Shown: positions 50,624-60,726 of the stretch, piece after piece
Layout of the letters: each line of letters starts with the position of its first letter
Position numbering within the stretch: position 1 is the stretch's first letter
Assembly (NCBI GenBank): GCA_014802435.1
Contig: JAAVCG010000005.1
Span: forward strand, 208,699-272,698
Length of the DNA stretch: 64,000 nucleotides
Reading direction: 5' to 3'
From: Bacteroides sp.
GTDB taxonomy: Bacteria > Bacteroidota > Bacteroidia > Bacteroidales > Muribaculaceae
The notes under the pieces: model-generated
What the model was told of the DNA's origin: nothing
Databases searched by the model: none
What the model saw: the letters and a program-made list of their open reading frames with translations, nothing else
Made by a program: the position numbers and the translations under genes

Positions 50624-52831
50624 ATGATACAAACAATCGTAAAGCGTGATGGCCGCGTCGTTGGCTACAACGAAGAGAAAATCAAAGCAGCCATTCGTAA
50701 AGCTATGCTGACCACTGAACAGGGCGAAGACGAGGCCCTGATTCAACGCATCACTGACCGCATCGGCATGTCGGGCAAAGAACGCATGACCGTTGAGGAT
50801 ATTCAGGACCGCGTTGAGTTGGAACTGATGAAGTCGCCCCGAAAGGAAGTGGCCCGCAAATATATTGCCTACCGCAATCAGCGCTCTGTTGCCCGTCGGG
50901 CCAAGACGCGTGACCTCTTCCTTGAAATTATCGAGGCTAAGAATAATGATGTTACGCGCGAGAACGCCAACATGAACACGGATTCTCCCGCCGGCATGAT
51001 GATGAAGTTCGCTTCTGAAACGACCAAGCCCTTCGTCGATGATTACTTGCTGAGCGATGACGCCCAGGAGGCCGTTCGTCATAACCTGATTCATATCCAT
51101 GATAAGGACTATTACCCGACCAAGTCATTGACCTGTGTGCAGCATCCCCTTGACCGCATTCTCAAGTATGGCTTCATTGCCGGTCATGGCGAGTCACGCC
51201 CCGCAAAGCGCATTGAGACTGCGAGCATCATCGGTTGCATCTCTCTGGAAACCGCTCAGAATGAAATGCACGGCGGTCAAGCTATTCCGGCGTTTGACTT
51301 CTATCTTGCGCCCTATGTTCGCTCCTCTTATATAGAAGAGGTGAAAACTCTCGAACAACTGACCGGCGAGGACCTCAGTGACTTATATAATATTGAAATT
51401 GAGGACTACATCAAGCGCCCGCTTGACGGACTCAATGGGAAGGAGCGCCTCAAGCAACACGCTATCAATAAGACGGCCTCACGCGTTCATCAGTCAATGG
51501 AGGCATTCATCCATAACATGAACACGATTCATAGCCGCGGCGGCAACCAGGTTGTCTTCTCCTCAATCAATTACGGAACAGACACCTCAGCCGAGGGCCG
51601 ATGCATTATCCGCGAATTGCTCAATAGCACTTTTGAGGGTGTTGGCAATGGCGCAACGGCAATTTTCCCCATTCAGATTTGGAAAAAGAAGCGCGGAGTG
51701 AGCTATCTTCCCGGCGATAAGAACTATGACCTCTATCAGTTGGCCTGCAAAGTGACCGCACGCCGTTTCTTCCCGAATTTTGTCAACCTGGATGCAACGT
51801 TTAACCGGCATGAGAAATGGGATGCCAATGACCCCCAGCGTTATCTTTATGAAGTGGCAACCATGGGATGTCGCACCCGAGTGTTTGAAAACCGCTATGG
51901 CGAAAAAACCTCAGTTGGCCGCGGAAATTTGAGCTTTACCACCATCAATATTGTCCGTCTGGCCATAGAACTGATGGGCATTAAGGATAAAGAAGAGCGC
52001 ATTGAGCGTTTCTTCCAACGCCTGGATGAGGTGCTTGAACTGACCGCCCAACAGCTTCATGACCGCTTTATGTTCCAGAAGACGGCTCTCAGCAAGCAGT
52101 TCCCCCTGTTGATGTCACGTCTTTGGAACGGCGCGGACTCCCTCAAGCCTAATGACACGATTGAACCCGTAATCAATCAGGGTACTCTCGGCATCGGATT
52201 CATAGGTCTTGCCGAATGTCTCGTCGCTCTGACCGGAAAACATCATGGCGAGGACGCTGACAGCCAGAAGCTCGGCCTCAGAATCGTCAGCCATATGCGC
52301 TCTCGCGCCAATGAATTCTCCGAGCGTTACGAGCATAACTATTCAGTGCTTGCAACTCCTGCCGAGGGTCTGAGCGGACGGTTTACCCGCCGTGACCGCG
52401 CTACATTCGGAGTGCTCCCCGGCATTACTGACCGCGATTATTACACCAATTCCAATCATGTGCCTGTTTATTATCACTGTTCTCCCTCACATAAGGCACA
52501 GATTGAGGCGCCTTATCATGAACTGACGCGCGGCGGACATATCTTCTATGTGGAGATTGACGGTGATGCCACTCATAATCCTCAGGCAATCATGGATATT
52601 GTTGACCTGATGGATAAGAACAATATCGGTTACTGCTCAGTGAATCATAACCGTAACCGCTGCATGGATTGCGGATATGAGGATGCATCTGAAAATCTGA
52701 CCGAGTGTCCTCACTGCAAGGGCTCAAACATTGACCGCCTGCAGCGCATTACCGGTTATCTTGTCGGCACTACTGACCGCTGGAATTCGGCCAAGCTCGC
52801 TGAACTTAACGATCGAGTAGTCCATAAATAA
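50624..52831 (+). CDS. nrdD: Anaerobic ribonucleoside-triphosphate reductase
   Basis: 735 residues. An N-terminal ATP-cone (KRDGRVVGYNEEKIKAAIRKAM, about 1-95) for allosteric control, the ten-stranded barrel, a zinc site C-x2-C / C-x2-C (CMDCGYE, CPHCKG; about 680-700) and the glycyl radical loop RITGYLVGTTDRWNSAKLAEL near the end (glycine about 714). It reduces all four NTPs without oxygen, fitting an obligate anaerobe. The activase gene nrdG follows 4 bp later. Confidence 0.97.
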   Translation: MIQTIVKRDGRVVGYNEEKIKAAIRKAMLTTEQGEDEALIQRITDRIGMSGKERMTVEDIQDRVELELMKSPRKEVARKYIAYRNQRSVARRAKTRDLFLEIIEAKNNDVTRENANMNTDSPAGMMMKFASETTKPFVDDYLLSDDAQEAVRHNLIHIHDKDYYPTKSLTCVQHPLDRILKYGFIAGHGESRPAKRIETASIIGCISLETAQNEMHGGQAIPAFDFYLAPYVRSSYIEEVKTLEQLTGEDLSDLYNIEIEDYIKRPLDGLNGKERLKQHAINKTASRVHQSMEAFIHNMNTIHSRGGNQVVFSSINYGTDTSAEGRCIIRELLNSTFEGVGNGATAIFPIQIWKKKRGVSYLPGDKNYDLYQLACKVTARRFFPNFVNLDATFNRHEKWDANDPQRYLYEVATMGCRTRVFENRYGEKTSVGRGNLSFTTINIVRLAIELMGIKDKEERIERFFQRLDEVLELTAQQLHDRFMFQKTALSKQFPLLMSRLWNGADSLKPNDTIEPVINQGTLGIGFIGLAECLVALTGKHHGEDADSQKLGLRIVSHMRSRANEFSERYEHNYSVLATPAEGLSGRFTRRDRATFGVLPGITDRDYYTNSNHVPVYYHCSPSHKAQIEAPYHELTRGGHIFYVEIDGDATHNPQAIMDIVDLMDKNNIGYCSVNHNRNRCMDCGYEDASENLTECPHCKGSNIDRLQRITGYLVGTTDRWNSAKLAELNDRVVHK

Positions 52832-52835
52832 GCAT

Positions 52836-53303
52836 ATGAGTTTAAAGGTGCTCCAAATAGTTCCGGGGACGTCGGTCGACGGCCCCGGACTTCGCACTTC
52901 CGTCTATCTTGCCGGATGTTCTCATGGGTGCCCCGGGTGTCATAATCCCGCTTCATGGGATTTCAATGGCGGGCAGGAGATGGAGGCTGAGGAAGTTGCA
53001 GAAATCGTGCTTTCCCATGGCTTTAACATGACTCTTACCGGAGGAGACCCGTTGCTCCATTCTGATTTAGACGCCGTTGAAGCCCTGATCAGGCTTGTAA
53101 AAGCCCAAGGCAAGACAGTTTGGGTTTACACGGGCTTTGTCTATGAGCAGGCCATTAAAAATCCATGCATTGCACGGATAATTCAAATGGTTGACGCAAT
53201 TGTTGATGGCCCGTTCATCCAATCCAAGCTAACGCGCGAACTTCCCTTCCGCGGCTCTTCAAACCAGCGCATTCTCTCCCCCGACGGAACCCCTCTTTAT
53301 TGA
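52836..53303 (+). CDS. nrdG: Anaerobic RNR-activating protein, radical SAM
   Basis: 155 residues. The radical SAM cluster motif C-x3-C-x2-C is in AGCSHGCPGCHNP, and LTGGDPLLH is the glycine-rich SAM-binding segment. It generates the glycyl radical of NrdD. 4-bp spacing implies cotranscription. Confidence 0.96.
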   Translation: MSLKVLQIVPGTSVDGPGLRTSVYLAGCSHGCPGCHNPASWDFNGGQEMEAEEVAEIVLSHGFNMTLTGGDPLLHSDLDAVEALIRLVKAQGKTVWVYTGFVYEQAIKNPCIARIIQMVDAIVDGPFIQSKLTRELPFRGSSNQRILSPDGTPLY

Positions 53304-53318
53304 TGAGGGTTGTTTTTT
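53289..53318 (+). terminator. Terminator after nrdG
   Basis: ACCCCTC with a loop containing the nrdG stop codon and GAGGGT, followed by TTG and seven T. Confidence 0.7.
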
Positions 53319-53330
53319 TGAGGGAGATTG

Positions 53331-53407
53331 TTGTCAGTGTGAAAAAATTTAGTTAATTTTGCACTTAAATGTTAAAATTTAGTTTTAAACTATTAAACAT
53401 TTAGTGC
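53331..53407 (+). promoter_or_regulatory. Promoter and imperfect palindrome before rprX
   Basis: TTG (53331-53333), 20 bp, TAATTTTG (53354-53361). Immediately after it, GCACTTAAATGTTAA (53361-53375) and TTAAACATTTAGTGC (53393-53407) can pair over 12 bp with one bulge. The palindrome covers the expected start of transcription, a place for feedback control. Confidence 0.5.
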
Positions 53408-53445
53408 ATCTAAGTGTTAAATAAATATAAGCATACTGACAATAT

Positions 53446-54993
53446 ATGAAAAAATCTACAATCTGGTTCCTCACCATAATAATGGTGTTTACGTTCATCG
53501 GGCTCATTTATGTGCAGTTTCTGTACATGAATAGCATGGTGAGAATGCGTAATGACCAGTTTGAAGAGAATGTGCGCCGCGCTCTTTATGAGGTCACCGG
53601 CGCTCTTGAACAAGATGAGGCCCGCCACTTTCTGGAAGAAAACTTGGCCCAGGTAGAGAATTTTACCCCTTACAAGAAGCGTGATAACTCGGAGGGTGTT
53701 GCTATGCGTTTCACTACTCCCAGCGGACTTATCGGCCGGTTTACGCTCGAAGGGTCGCCTGACCAGGTGCTCAACATGTCAAAACCCGGCGAGGGCTCCG
53801 CGATTGATAATGCCACGACTTCTTCACTGCGCGGCCAGTATCTCTATCAGAAAGGACTGCTTGATGAGGTTATCCTCAATATTCTCTCCCGGAGCAGTTC
53901 ACGCCCGATTACGGAGCGCGCGGATTCTACCTTGGTGAGAAGTTATCTGCGCTATGAGTTGGACAACAACGGCCTTAACATCCCGTTTGAGTTTGCCGTA
54001 ACCAACAGGAATCATGCCATAATCTACCGGACTGACGGATTTCCTTCCGTTTCATCCTCGCAGTTAGTTAATAATCCTGAGATTTACTCCCAGGCCCTGT
54101 TTCCGAATGATCAGGCAAACAGACTGAATTATCTGACGGTTTATTTCCCGACGAAGCGGACCTATATTTTTGACTCCATCAAGTTTATGATTCCGTCAAT
54201 GGTCTTCACCCTGATTATGCTTCTTATTTTCCTCTACGCCATCATGACGGCGTTTAAGCAGAAAAAGGTAAACGAAATGAAGACTGACTTCATTAATAAT
54301 ATGACCCATGAACTGAAGACTCCAATCAGTTCCATCTCCCTTGCCGGACAGATGTTGGCCGACCCGACGGTGCGCAAGTCAGACATTATGATGAAGCATG
54401 TAACTGACGTGATTAATGATGATACCAAGCGGCTTCGTTTCCTCGTTGAGACGGTGCTTCAGATGTCGCTCTATAATGAGCGTCAGTCGGCAATGAATAT
54501 TACCGAGGTTGATGCAAACCGGGCAATTGAAGGCATTAACCGTACTTTCAAGTTAAAAGTTGAGAAGTATGGCGGAAAGATATCAACCTCTCTGGCGGCC
54601 GAAAACGCTATGATTAGCGTTGATGAGATGCATTTCACTAATGTAATCTTCAATTTGCTTGACAATGCCGTTAAATATCGGCGCAAGGATTCGCCGATTA
54701 TCCTTAAGGTTTCAACCTCAAATCCTACTCCAAACAAACTGAAGATTCAAGTATCGGATACCGGCATTGGTATTCGCCGCGAAGACCAGAAGAAGATTTT
54801 TGACCGATTCTTCCGGGTATCGACTGGTAACCGGCATGACGTTAAAGGTTTCGGCCTCGGTCTGGCTTACGTTAAGAAGATGGTCAATGATTTCCATGGC
54901 GAAATCTCAGTTGAGTCTGAAATTGGAAAGGGCACTACTTTTACAATCCTCTTGCCCGTAATCAAGTCCAATTCTAACAGTGATAATAATTAA
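53446..54993 (+). CDS. rprX: Sensor histidine kinase, RprX-like
   Basis: 515 residues. Two transmembrane helices (about 6-28 and 245-268) enclose a periplasmic sensor region. HisKA has the phosphorylated histidine in NNMTHELKTPISS (about His288). The ATPase domain has FNLLDNAVKY (N box), DTGIGI and GFGLGLAYVKKMV (G boxes). The downstream regulator is strongly RprY-like, so this is the RprX partner known from Bacteroides fragilis; the signal is uncertain. The regulator gene starts 19 bp after the stop. Confidence 0.88.
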   Translation: MKKSTIWFLTIIMVFTFIGLIYVQFLYMNSMVRMRNDQFEENVRRALYEVTGALEQDEARHFLEENLAQVENFTPYKKRDNSEGVAMRFTTPSGLIGRFTLEGSPDQVLNMSKPGEGSAIDNATTSSLRGQYLYQKGLLDEVILNILSRSSSRPITERADSTLVRSYLRYELDNNGLNIPFEFAVTNRNHAIIYRTDGFPSVSSSQLVNNPEIYSQALFPNDQANRLNYLTVYFPTKRTYIFDSIKFMIPSMVFTLIMLLIFLYAIMTAFKQKKVNEMKTDFINNMTHELKTPISSISLAGQMLADPTVRKSDIMMKHVTDVINDDTKRLRFLVETVLQMSLYNERQSAMNITEVDANRAIEGINRTFKLKVEKYGGKISTSLAAENAMISVDEMHFTNVIFNLLDNAVKYRRKDSPIILKVSTSNPTPNKLKIQVSDTGIGIRREDQKKIFDRFFRVSTGNRHDVKGFGLGLAYVKKMVNDFHGEISVESEIGKGTTFTILLPVIKSNSNSDNN

Positions 54994-55012
54994 AATCAAA
55001 AGAATCAAGTAT

Positions 55013-55708
55013 ATGGAAGAAAAAACAAGAATTCTGCTCTGTGAGGACGACGAGAATCTCGGTATGCTCCTCCGCGAATACCTTCAGGCAAAGGGATTCA
55101 GCGCTGACCTTTGTCCCGACGGCGATGCCGGCTACAAGGCCTTCGTCAAGGGGAAATATGACCTTTGCGTCTTTGATGTGATGATGCCTGAAAAAGATGG
55201 TTTCCAGCTCGCTCAGGAAATCCGCAGCATCAATGCCGAAGTGCCCATCATTTTCCTTTCGGCCCGCTCACTCAAGGAGGATATCCTTTCCGGCTTTAAA
55301 ATCGGTGCCGATGATTATATCACCAAGCCATTCTCAATGGAGGAACTCGTTTTTCGCATTGAAGCGATTCTGCGTCGCGTAAACGGCAAGAAGGATAAGG
55401 ATGTCACCATGTATCGCCTGGGCAAGTTCACTTTTGACACTCAGAAGCAAACACTCGTCAACGGCGATAAGACCGCAAAACTTACAACCAAGGAGTCAGA
55501 GTTGCTGAGCCTCCTGTGCAGCCATGCCAATGAAATTCTGGAGCGTAACTACGCACTGAAGACAATCTGGATTGACGATAATTACTTCAACGCCCGCTCT
55601 ATGGACGTCTATATCACCAAGCTGCGCAAGCATCTTAAGGACGACCCCTCCATTGAAATCATCAATATCCATGGCAAAGGTTACAAGCTCATTGCCCCCA
55701 ATCTTTAA
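55013..55708 (+). CDS. rprY: Response regulator RprY, OmpR family
   Basis: 231 residues from the ATG at 55013. Receiver domain with acidic pocket ED (about 11-13), phosphoacceptor Asp55 in VFDVMMPEKDG and lysine in DYITKPFS, followed by a winged-helix DNA-binding domain (LTTKESELLSLL, SMDVYITKLRKHL, IINIHGKGYKL). The sequence is recognisable as RprY of Bacteroides, a global regulator linked to stress and oxidative conditions. Confidence 0.92.
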   Translation: MEEKTRILLCEDDENLGMLLREYLQAKGFSADLCPDGDAGYKAFVKGKYDLCVFDVMMPEKDGFQLAQEIRSINAEVPIIFLSARSLKEDILSGFKIGADDYITKPFSMEELVFRIEAILRRVNGKKDKDVTMYRLGKFTFDTQKQTLVNGDKTAKLTTKESELLSLLCSHANEILERNYALKTIWIDDNYFNARSMDVYITKLRKHLKDDPSIEIINIHGKGYKLIAPNL

Positions 55709-55723
55709 CTCAAAAGAAGACAT

Positions 55724-55763
55724 AAAAGAAGCCGCCCTAAAAAGAAATAGGGCGGCTTCTTTT
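55724..55763. terminator. Bidirectional terminator between rprY and the beta-galactosidase gene
   Basis: 15-bp perfect inverted repeat AAAAGAAGCCGCCCT with a 10-nt loop; A-rich on one side and T-rich on the other, so it serves both convergent genes. Confidence 0.9.
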
Positions 55764-55782
55764 ATGTAGTTACCGGGGTCAG

Positions 55783-58700
55783 TTAGAGAGCGGTCTTTTT
55801 GCCATTGATAATGTAGATGCCTCGGGTTGTGGGGCGAGAGGAGAGGCGCACACCCCGGAGGTCGTAGATTCCTTCCGGATAAGACTCAACGGTGATTTCG
55901 TCAATTTCTGATTCAAATCCCTTGGGTTCGACGCTCAGAGGAATATCGTAAGCGCATCCTTCCATAATATTATCGGCATAAGCACCGGGTTCGGGCTGCC
56001 ATGCGTTTTCATAAATCACGCGAATCATGGCGTTAACATGATGGAGGTCTTCGGGGACTTTGACATGAGTGGTAAACGACATCAGTTTATCATAGTTAGC
56101 GCTGACGTTTTCTCCCTTCATGATGTCGCCAACGCGAGAGTGACGCTCAAAGAGTCCGATACCGGTCCAGTCAATGTAAACCGTGGCATGATTATAGCGG
56201 AGGTCCTGAAGCACCTTGCCGGCGTTCCCCAGGCGGTTTGCAATCATTCGGAAAGTAAACTCAGTGCCCGGACGAGCTGCAATTTCATCAGAGAGCAGAG
56301 TGTAGAATCCCGGTTGGGCGTCCCATTTTACATCAATGTTTCGCAGAGCGCTTGAGGAAACAATGCGCTTAACAAAGGCGTTACCGTCAGGATGGACTGT
56401 GCCTTCAGGATGTCCGGTGATTGCTCCCGGAATCGTGGTGAGCTCGTCAGAACCTTCATAGGGAGTGATTTCCATGGGGATGTCGTAGGCGACACCTTCA
56501 AAGATATCCTGCAGGTTAGGTCCGCTGATTGGACGCCATGCATTTTGATAAATCACACGCAGGCGGGCGTGACCTCCGGGAAGATTGGCGGGAAGATTGA
56601 CCACCTGGGAAATCTCCATGACTTCATCATAGTTGGCCAGGATGTTGGGACCGGTTAATCCCTTGCCATAGGTTGCAATTTCGGTAAACTCTCCGCTATT
56701 ATTGAAATCGGCATAGATTACTGCGTAGTTATAGCGGAGGTCCTGGTAGGTAGAAGTAGTGGAGCGCGGACCGGCAGTGCGGGCGGTGAGATTCAGGGTG
56801 AATTCGGAGCCGGCCTGAGCCTTGACGGGCTGATCAAGAAGGGTGTAAACCGACTTGGGCGCCGAAGTGGTTTTATACTCAACGTTTTCCAGTGCGCCTT
56901 CGGTTGTTATTTGCTTCACATAGGCCATCTTTTGGTCGTGCATCGTTCCGTCAGGAATGATATATTCAGCAACGGGAGCGTTAGTGTCCGAGTTGACCTT
57001 CAGGAGCAGGTCATAAACACGACCGGAGGTTACGGGGCTATCAGCCTTGGGAGCAGTCGAGTCAAGGACTATGCGCAGGCGATAATTTCCGGGGGTGAAA
57101 TCGGCCGGAAGGTTAACCGTAAAGCCATTTTCATCAACGCTTATGGTTTCATCGGTGGCAAACGTTTTATCATTGTTCATGTCAATCCAAGCGCCGATAT
57201 TGGCCTTGGCTGAGAGGTCAAGATTGAACTTAGCGGGGGTGCCGGCAATCAGAATTACGGCGGGGTTAATCAATTCATAGAGTCCGGCGGGAGCTTCTGA
57301 AGCAGCCCAGGCATAATCCGGAGCAGAGAGCTTCTTAACGTAAGCTCCGGGCGTTCCTTCGGGAATGGTGTAGCCCATAGATTCGGAGCGAAGGGGCGTC
57401 AGGCGCAGCGTATGGGTCATTTCCTGATTGACCGGCATCTGATAGCGTGCCCAGATAGTTGAGCCGCAAGAGCCATTGCCCAGACCCTGCTGGAAGCGGT
57501 CAAGATGAACGATGATTTCCTCGCGGGGAGTCAGTTCAAAGTCATGGCGCGCAGTGCCGAGGTCCTCTTCCGTGAAATGCAGAGCAGAGAAGGATGTTTC
57601 ACCTTCTGTTTCAATCAGCAATCCAAAACCGGGATCCTCCTTCGAGGTGAACTTAACGTAACGGAGTTCTTCGCGATTACCGGAACTTTGAGGCTTAACA
57701 AAGTGTTCAGCCATATCGGTTACGGTGGTGTTATAAACCGCTGCAAAGCTGCCGGTTTTGCGGTCAACATAGTTACTTTCAGGGCCGCGGGCAAAGTATT
57801 CAACGTTTTCAAGTCCGGGGATGAGCTGCATGCTCTTGCCGAGGCGGTAGATATTGCCGGTGTAGGCCGTATATCCGTTTTTGATGTCAATTACTCCATT
57901 GGCATAAACCGTATATGTGGTCATCACTTTGGCCACTCCGTTGGCTTCATTGACAAAAGTCAGATTGACGGCTTTGGCTCCTGCGGCATCTCCCTCAGTG
58001 AAAGTGCAGAGCAGATGTTTTACGGGAAGCTTGTTAGTGGCATAAGAAGCGGGAGCATTGCCGGTATAGGGCGAGTCATTCTCAATCCAGCGGAAATCAT
58101 CAAATGCTAATCCGTTGCCGTTATGGATAAGTTCGACGCCATTAACCTTAATAGAGATGAGGGCTCCGGTTTCGTCGACCGTATATGAGAATCCTTTGCC
58201 GGAAATGGTTACGGGGCCATTGCCGGTCGTTACAAGGTTAGCATCTTCATCTGCAAGGTCAAATGAGGGTAGGGCGGTGCGCTCCTGAACAGTAACTTGC
58301 TCCGATGCTACAACGAATCCGGCATCGGCCCAGTCAGTGGCCTTTTTGGTCAGGAACTCAAGAGTGAGCAGATATTCGGCATCATCATCGTCGGCAATGG
58401 CCTTGAAATTCGGTTTAACATTGACTGATGAGCCGGGGGCACATGAAGGCATGGCGATTACTCCTGATTCAAGGTCAACTCCATCGCGGCTCAAGGTCCA
58501 GCGGAGGTCAAAGTCAGAGAGATTGGTGAAATTATACTTATTGAGAACGGTTACTTCACCTTTTTTGGCATTGAAGTTATCAATGGTAATCCACTGGTGA
58601 ACTTTCTTGACCTCAATCAGTTTCTGAGTGACGTGGCGTTCGGGGTCAACGACGCCATTGCTCATGAAGTTGCCCTGGTGAGGGCCGGGGAAGTCATATC

Positions 58701-60558
58701 CGGTATACCAGCGTCCTTCCTTATAGGTTCCGTTTTTGATTTCAGAGGGGTGGTAAATGGCCTGGTCAGCCCAGTCCCAAATGCAACCGCCAACGGTGCG
58801 CTTGGAGTTTTCAAAATAGTCCCAGTAATCCTGGAAATTACCGAGGCTTTGACCCATAGCGTGGGCATATTCACAAATGAAGTGAGGACGAGTCTCATTC
58901 CAGTTGTCCATGCTTATGACGTCGTTTTCATAGGGATACATCTTAGAGGTGAAATCCGAGTTGGGGAAGCCGTCATATTGCTGTCCTTCATAGTGAATCA
59001 TGCGGCTATCAAGAGCACGCACGGCCGCATAACAGGCCTCAAAGTTGCTGCCATTGCGGCTCTCGTTGCCGAGGCTCCAGAAAATAACGGAGGGATGGTT
59101 GCGGTCACGGAGCACCATGCGCTCTTCGCGGTCAACATAGGCCGCTTTCCAGCTTGGGTCATCAACCAGTTTCCAGTCAATGGCGTGAGTCTCCAGGTCA
59201 GCCTCGTCCATAACGTAGATGCCGAAATGGTCATACATAGCCATCATTTTGGGCTGATGAGGGCAATGGGAGGTGCGCACCGTGTTGATGTTATATTGCT
59301 TGAATAGCATTACGTCCTTGAGCAAGGATTCGGTGTCCATGGTGCGTCCGGTCAGCGGATGTGTATCCTGGCGGTTGACTCCCTTAAAGAATACCTTTTG
59401 ACCGTTGATGTAGACAAACAGTCCTACCTGCTCAATCGTGCGGAAGCCATACTTGGTTGAGAAGGCCATCAGTTCATCGCCGGTTACGTCCTTAAGCGTT
59501 ACAATTACATCATAAAGATACGGATTCTCGCAGCTCCAGAGATTCACGTTTGAAAGGTCAACGGAAGTGGAAACTGAAGCCGAACCGTTTGAAACGAGAT
59601 GATTGACTGACTGTGAGGGCAGCTCGGCAACTGTCTTGCCATCGGCATCGACAAGCTGAACCTCGGCTATGAGGTTTGCGGCCGTCGTTGAGCGATTCTC
59701 AATGTCAAGATTAACGGTCATTCTGCCGTTTGAGTAGCCTTGATTTTGGTCAGAAGTCCAGGTGATATAATGGTCGCGGACATATGTCTTGGGGACTGCC
59801 GTCAGAGTGACGTCGCGATAAATTCCTCCCCATCTGAACATGTCTTGTCCCTCCAGATAAGAGCCGTCGCTCCATTTAATAACTTGAACAGCAAGGGTGT
59901 TTTTGCCCGTATGGCAGAAGGAAGTCACGTCAAATTCATGGTTGGTATTAGCGGCCTGAGTATAACCAACGAATTGGCCGTTAACCCAAACATAGGCTGC
60001 TGAATATATACCCTCGAAATTGAGGAAAAGCTCCATTCCGTTCCATGTATTGGGTACAGAAAACTCGGTCAGATAACTGCCTACGGGATTTTCAGCATAC
60101 TCGCCGTTATTGTCGCCGCGTTTTAGGATTTTCGGACACTGGCTCGTGTCATAGGGATGGTCAACGTTGACATACATCGGAGTGTCATATCCTTGCATTT
60201 CCCAGCAGGATGGCACCGGAATGTTATCCCAACCGGATGAATCATAGTCTGATTTGTAAAAATCCATCGGACGGTCGGCCGGAGTTTCATTGAAATGAAA
60301 TTTCCATGTGCCGTTAAGGGTTTGGCGGAGATCAGACTTGGATTCCACCCAGGGTCGGGCATAGAAGGCGGCATCAGCCTTTAGGGTCGCAACAGAAGAG
60401 TAGGGGACATATGTGGCCCGCGCTTGCTCCTTGTTAACGGCAAATACGGCTTGATTTTCAAACCAGTCTTCCGGCTCGATGGCGGTAAGGGCTGACGCTG
60501 GCATTGAAGTCGCTAACAGTACTCCCGCAAACGAAATGCGAAAAAAATGATTCTTCAT
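55783..60558 (-). CDS. GH2 beta-galactosidase with three C-terminal repeats and sorting domain
   Basis: 1591 residues with a signal peptide (cut near ASA, residue 23). GH2 layout: jelly-roll (about 60-260), Ig-like, TIM barrel with the acid/base in WSLGNESRNG (about Glu499) and nucleophile in FICEYAHAMGQ (about Glu563), then the LacZ-type small domain (about 800-1060). The C-terminal 500 residues hold three related modules starting at GAYVKKL, MAYVKQI and NAFVKRI (LRYNYAVIYADFNNSGEF / LRYNHATVYIDWTGIGLF), resembling GEVED-type modules, then GIYDLRGVRLSSRP, a type IX secretion sorting end. It probably removes beta-galactose from dietary or host glycans at the surface. Confidence 0.92.
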   Translation of the reverse strand: MKNHFFRISFAGVLLATSMPASALTAIEPEDWFENQAVFAVNKEQARATYVPYSSVATLKADAAFYARPWVESKSDLRQTLNGTWKFHFNETPADRPMDFYKSDYDSSGWDNIPVPSCWEMQGYDTPMYVNVDHPYDTSQCPKILKRGDNNGEYAENPVGSYLTEFSVPNTWNGMELFLNFEGIYSAAYVWVNGQFVGYTQAANTNHEFDVTSFCHTGKNTLAVQVIKWSDGSYLEGQDMFRWGGIYRDVTLTAVPKTYVRDHYITWTSDQNQGYSNGRMTVNLDIENRSTTAANLIAEVQLVDADGKTVAELPSQSVNHLVSNGSASVSTSVDLSNVNLWSCENPYLYDVIVTLKDVTGDELMAFSTKYGFRTIEQVGLFVYINGQKVFFKGVNRQDTHPLTGRTMDTESLLKDVMLFKQYNINTVRTSHCPHQPKMMAMYDHFGIYVMDEADLETHAIDWKLVDDPSWKAAYVDREERMVLRDRNHPSVIFWSLGNESRNGSNFEACYAAVRALDSRMIHYEGQQYDGFPNSDFTSKMYPYENDVISMDNWNETRPHFICEYAHAMGQSLGNFQDYWDYFENSKRTVGGCIWDWADQAIYHPSEIKNGTYKEGRWYTGYDFPGPHQGNFMSNGVVDPERHVTQKLIEVKKVHQWITIDNFNAKKGEVTVLNKYNFTNLSDFDLRWTLSRDGVDLESGVIAMPSCAPGSSVNVKPNFKAIADDDDAEYLLTLEFLTKKATDWADAGFVVASEQVTVQERTALPSFDLADEDANLVTTGNGPVTISGKGFSYTVDETGALISIKVNGVELIHNGNGLAFDDFRWIENDSPYTGNAPASYATNKLPVKHLLCTFTEGDAAGAKAVNLTFVNEANGVAKVMTTYTVYANGVIDIKNGYTAYTGNIYRLGKSMQLIPGLENVEYFARGPESNYVDRKTGSFAAVYNTTVTDMAEHFVKPQSSGNREELRYVKFTSKEDPGFGLLIETEGETSFSALHFTEEDLGTARHDFELTPREEIIVHLDRFQQGLGNGSCGSTIWARYQMPVNQEMTHTLRLTPLRSESMGYTIPEGTPGAYVKKLSAPDYAWAASEAPAGLYELINPAVILIAGTPAKFNLDLSAKANIGAWIDMNNDKTFATDETISVDENGFTVNLPADFTPGNYRLRIVLDSTAPKADSPVTSGRVYDLLLKVNSDTNAPVAEYIIPDGTMHDQKMAYVKQITTEGALENVEYKTTSAPKSVYTLLDQPVKAQAGSEFTLNLTARTAGPRSTTSTYQDLRYNYAVIYADFNNSGEFTEIATYGKGLTGPNILANYDEVMEISQVVNLPANLPGGHARLRVIYQNAWRPISGPNLQDIFEGVAYDIPMEITPYEGSDELTTIPGAITGHPEGTVHPDGNAFVKRIVSSSALRNIDVKWDAQPGFYTLLSDEIAARPGTEFTFRMIANRLGNAGKVLQDLRYNHATVYIDWTGIGLFERHSRVGDIMKGENVSANYDKLMSFTTHVKVPEDLHHVNAMIRVIYENAWQPEPGAYADNIMEGCAYDIPLSVEPKGFESEIDEITVESYPEGIYDLRGVRLSSRPTTRGIYIINGKKTAL

Positions 60559-60584
60559 GGTTTAAAATGATGATATATTTCCCG

Positions 60585-60615
60585 CAAATGTACGAAAAAA
60601 ATCCAAAATCTCAAA
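60585..60615 (-). promoter_or_regulatory. Promoter of the beta-galactosidase gene
   Basis: On the minus strand, TTTG (60612-60615), 19 bp, TACATTTG (60585-60592), full consensus; the ATG is 26 bp further on. Confidence 0.8.
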
Positions 60616-60663
60616 ATTATTCTCCACCACCCTCTAAGAAAGATCCCACCCATGCGAACAGTT

Positions 60664-60703
60664 CCGCCCCCTTGTCTGAGTTGGGAGTCAGAAGAGGGGG
60701 CGG
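60664..60703 (-). terminator. Stem-loop after the 695-residue secreted protein gene
   Basis: 9-bp GC-rich stem CCGCCCCCT (60664-60672) with 60695-60703. No T run on the minus strand, so terminator function is uncertain. Confidence 0.45.
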
Positions 60704-60726
60704 ATTGAAGGGTTGGCGTCGCTTTT

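Noticed and set aside
58597..59307. 236-codon antisense frame inside the beta-galactosidase gene
   Set aside because: It lies opposite the highly conserved catalytic core and is explained by it.
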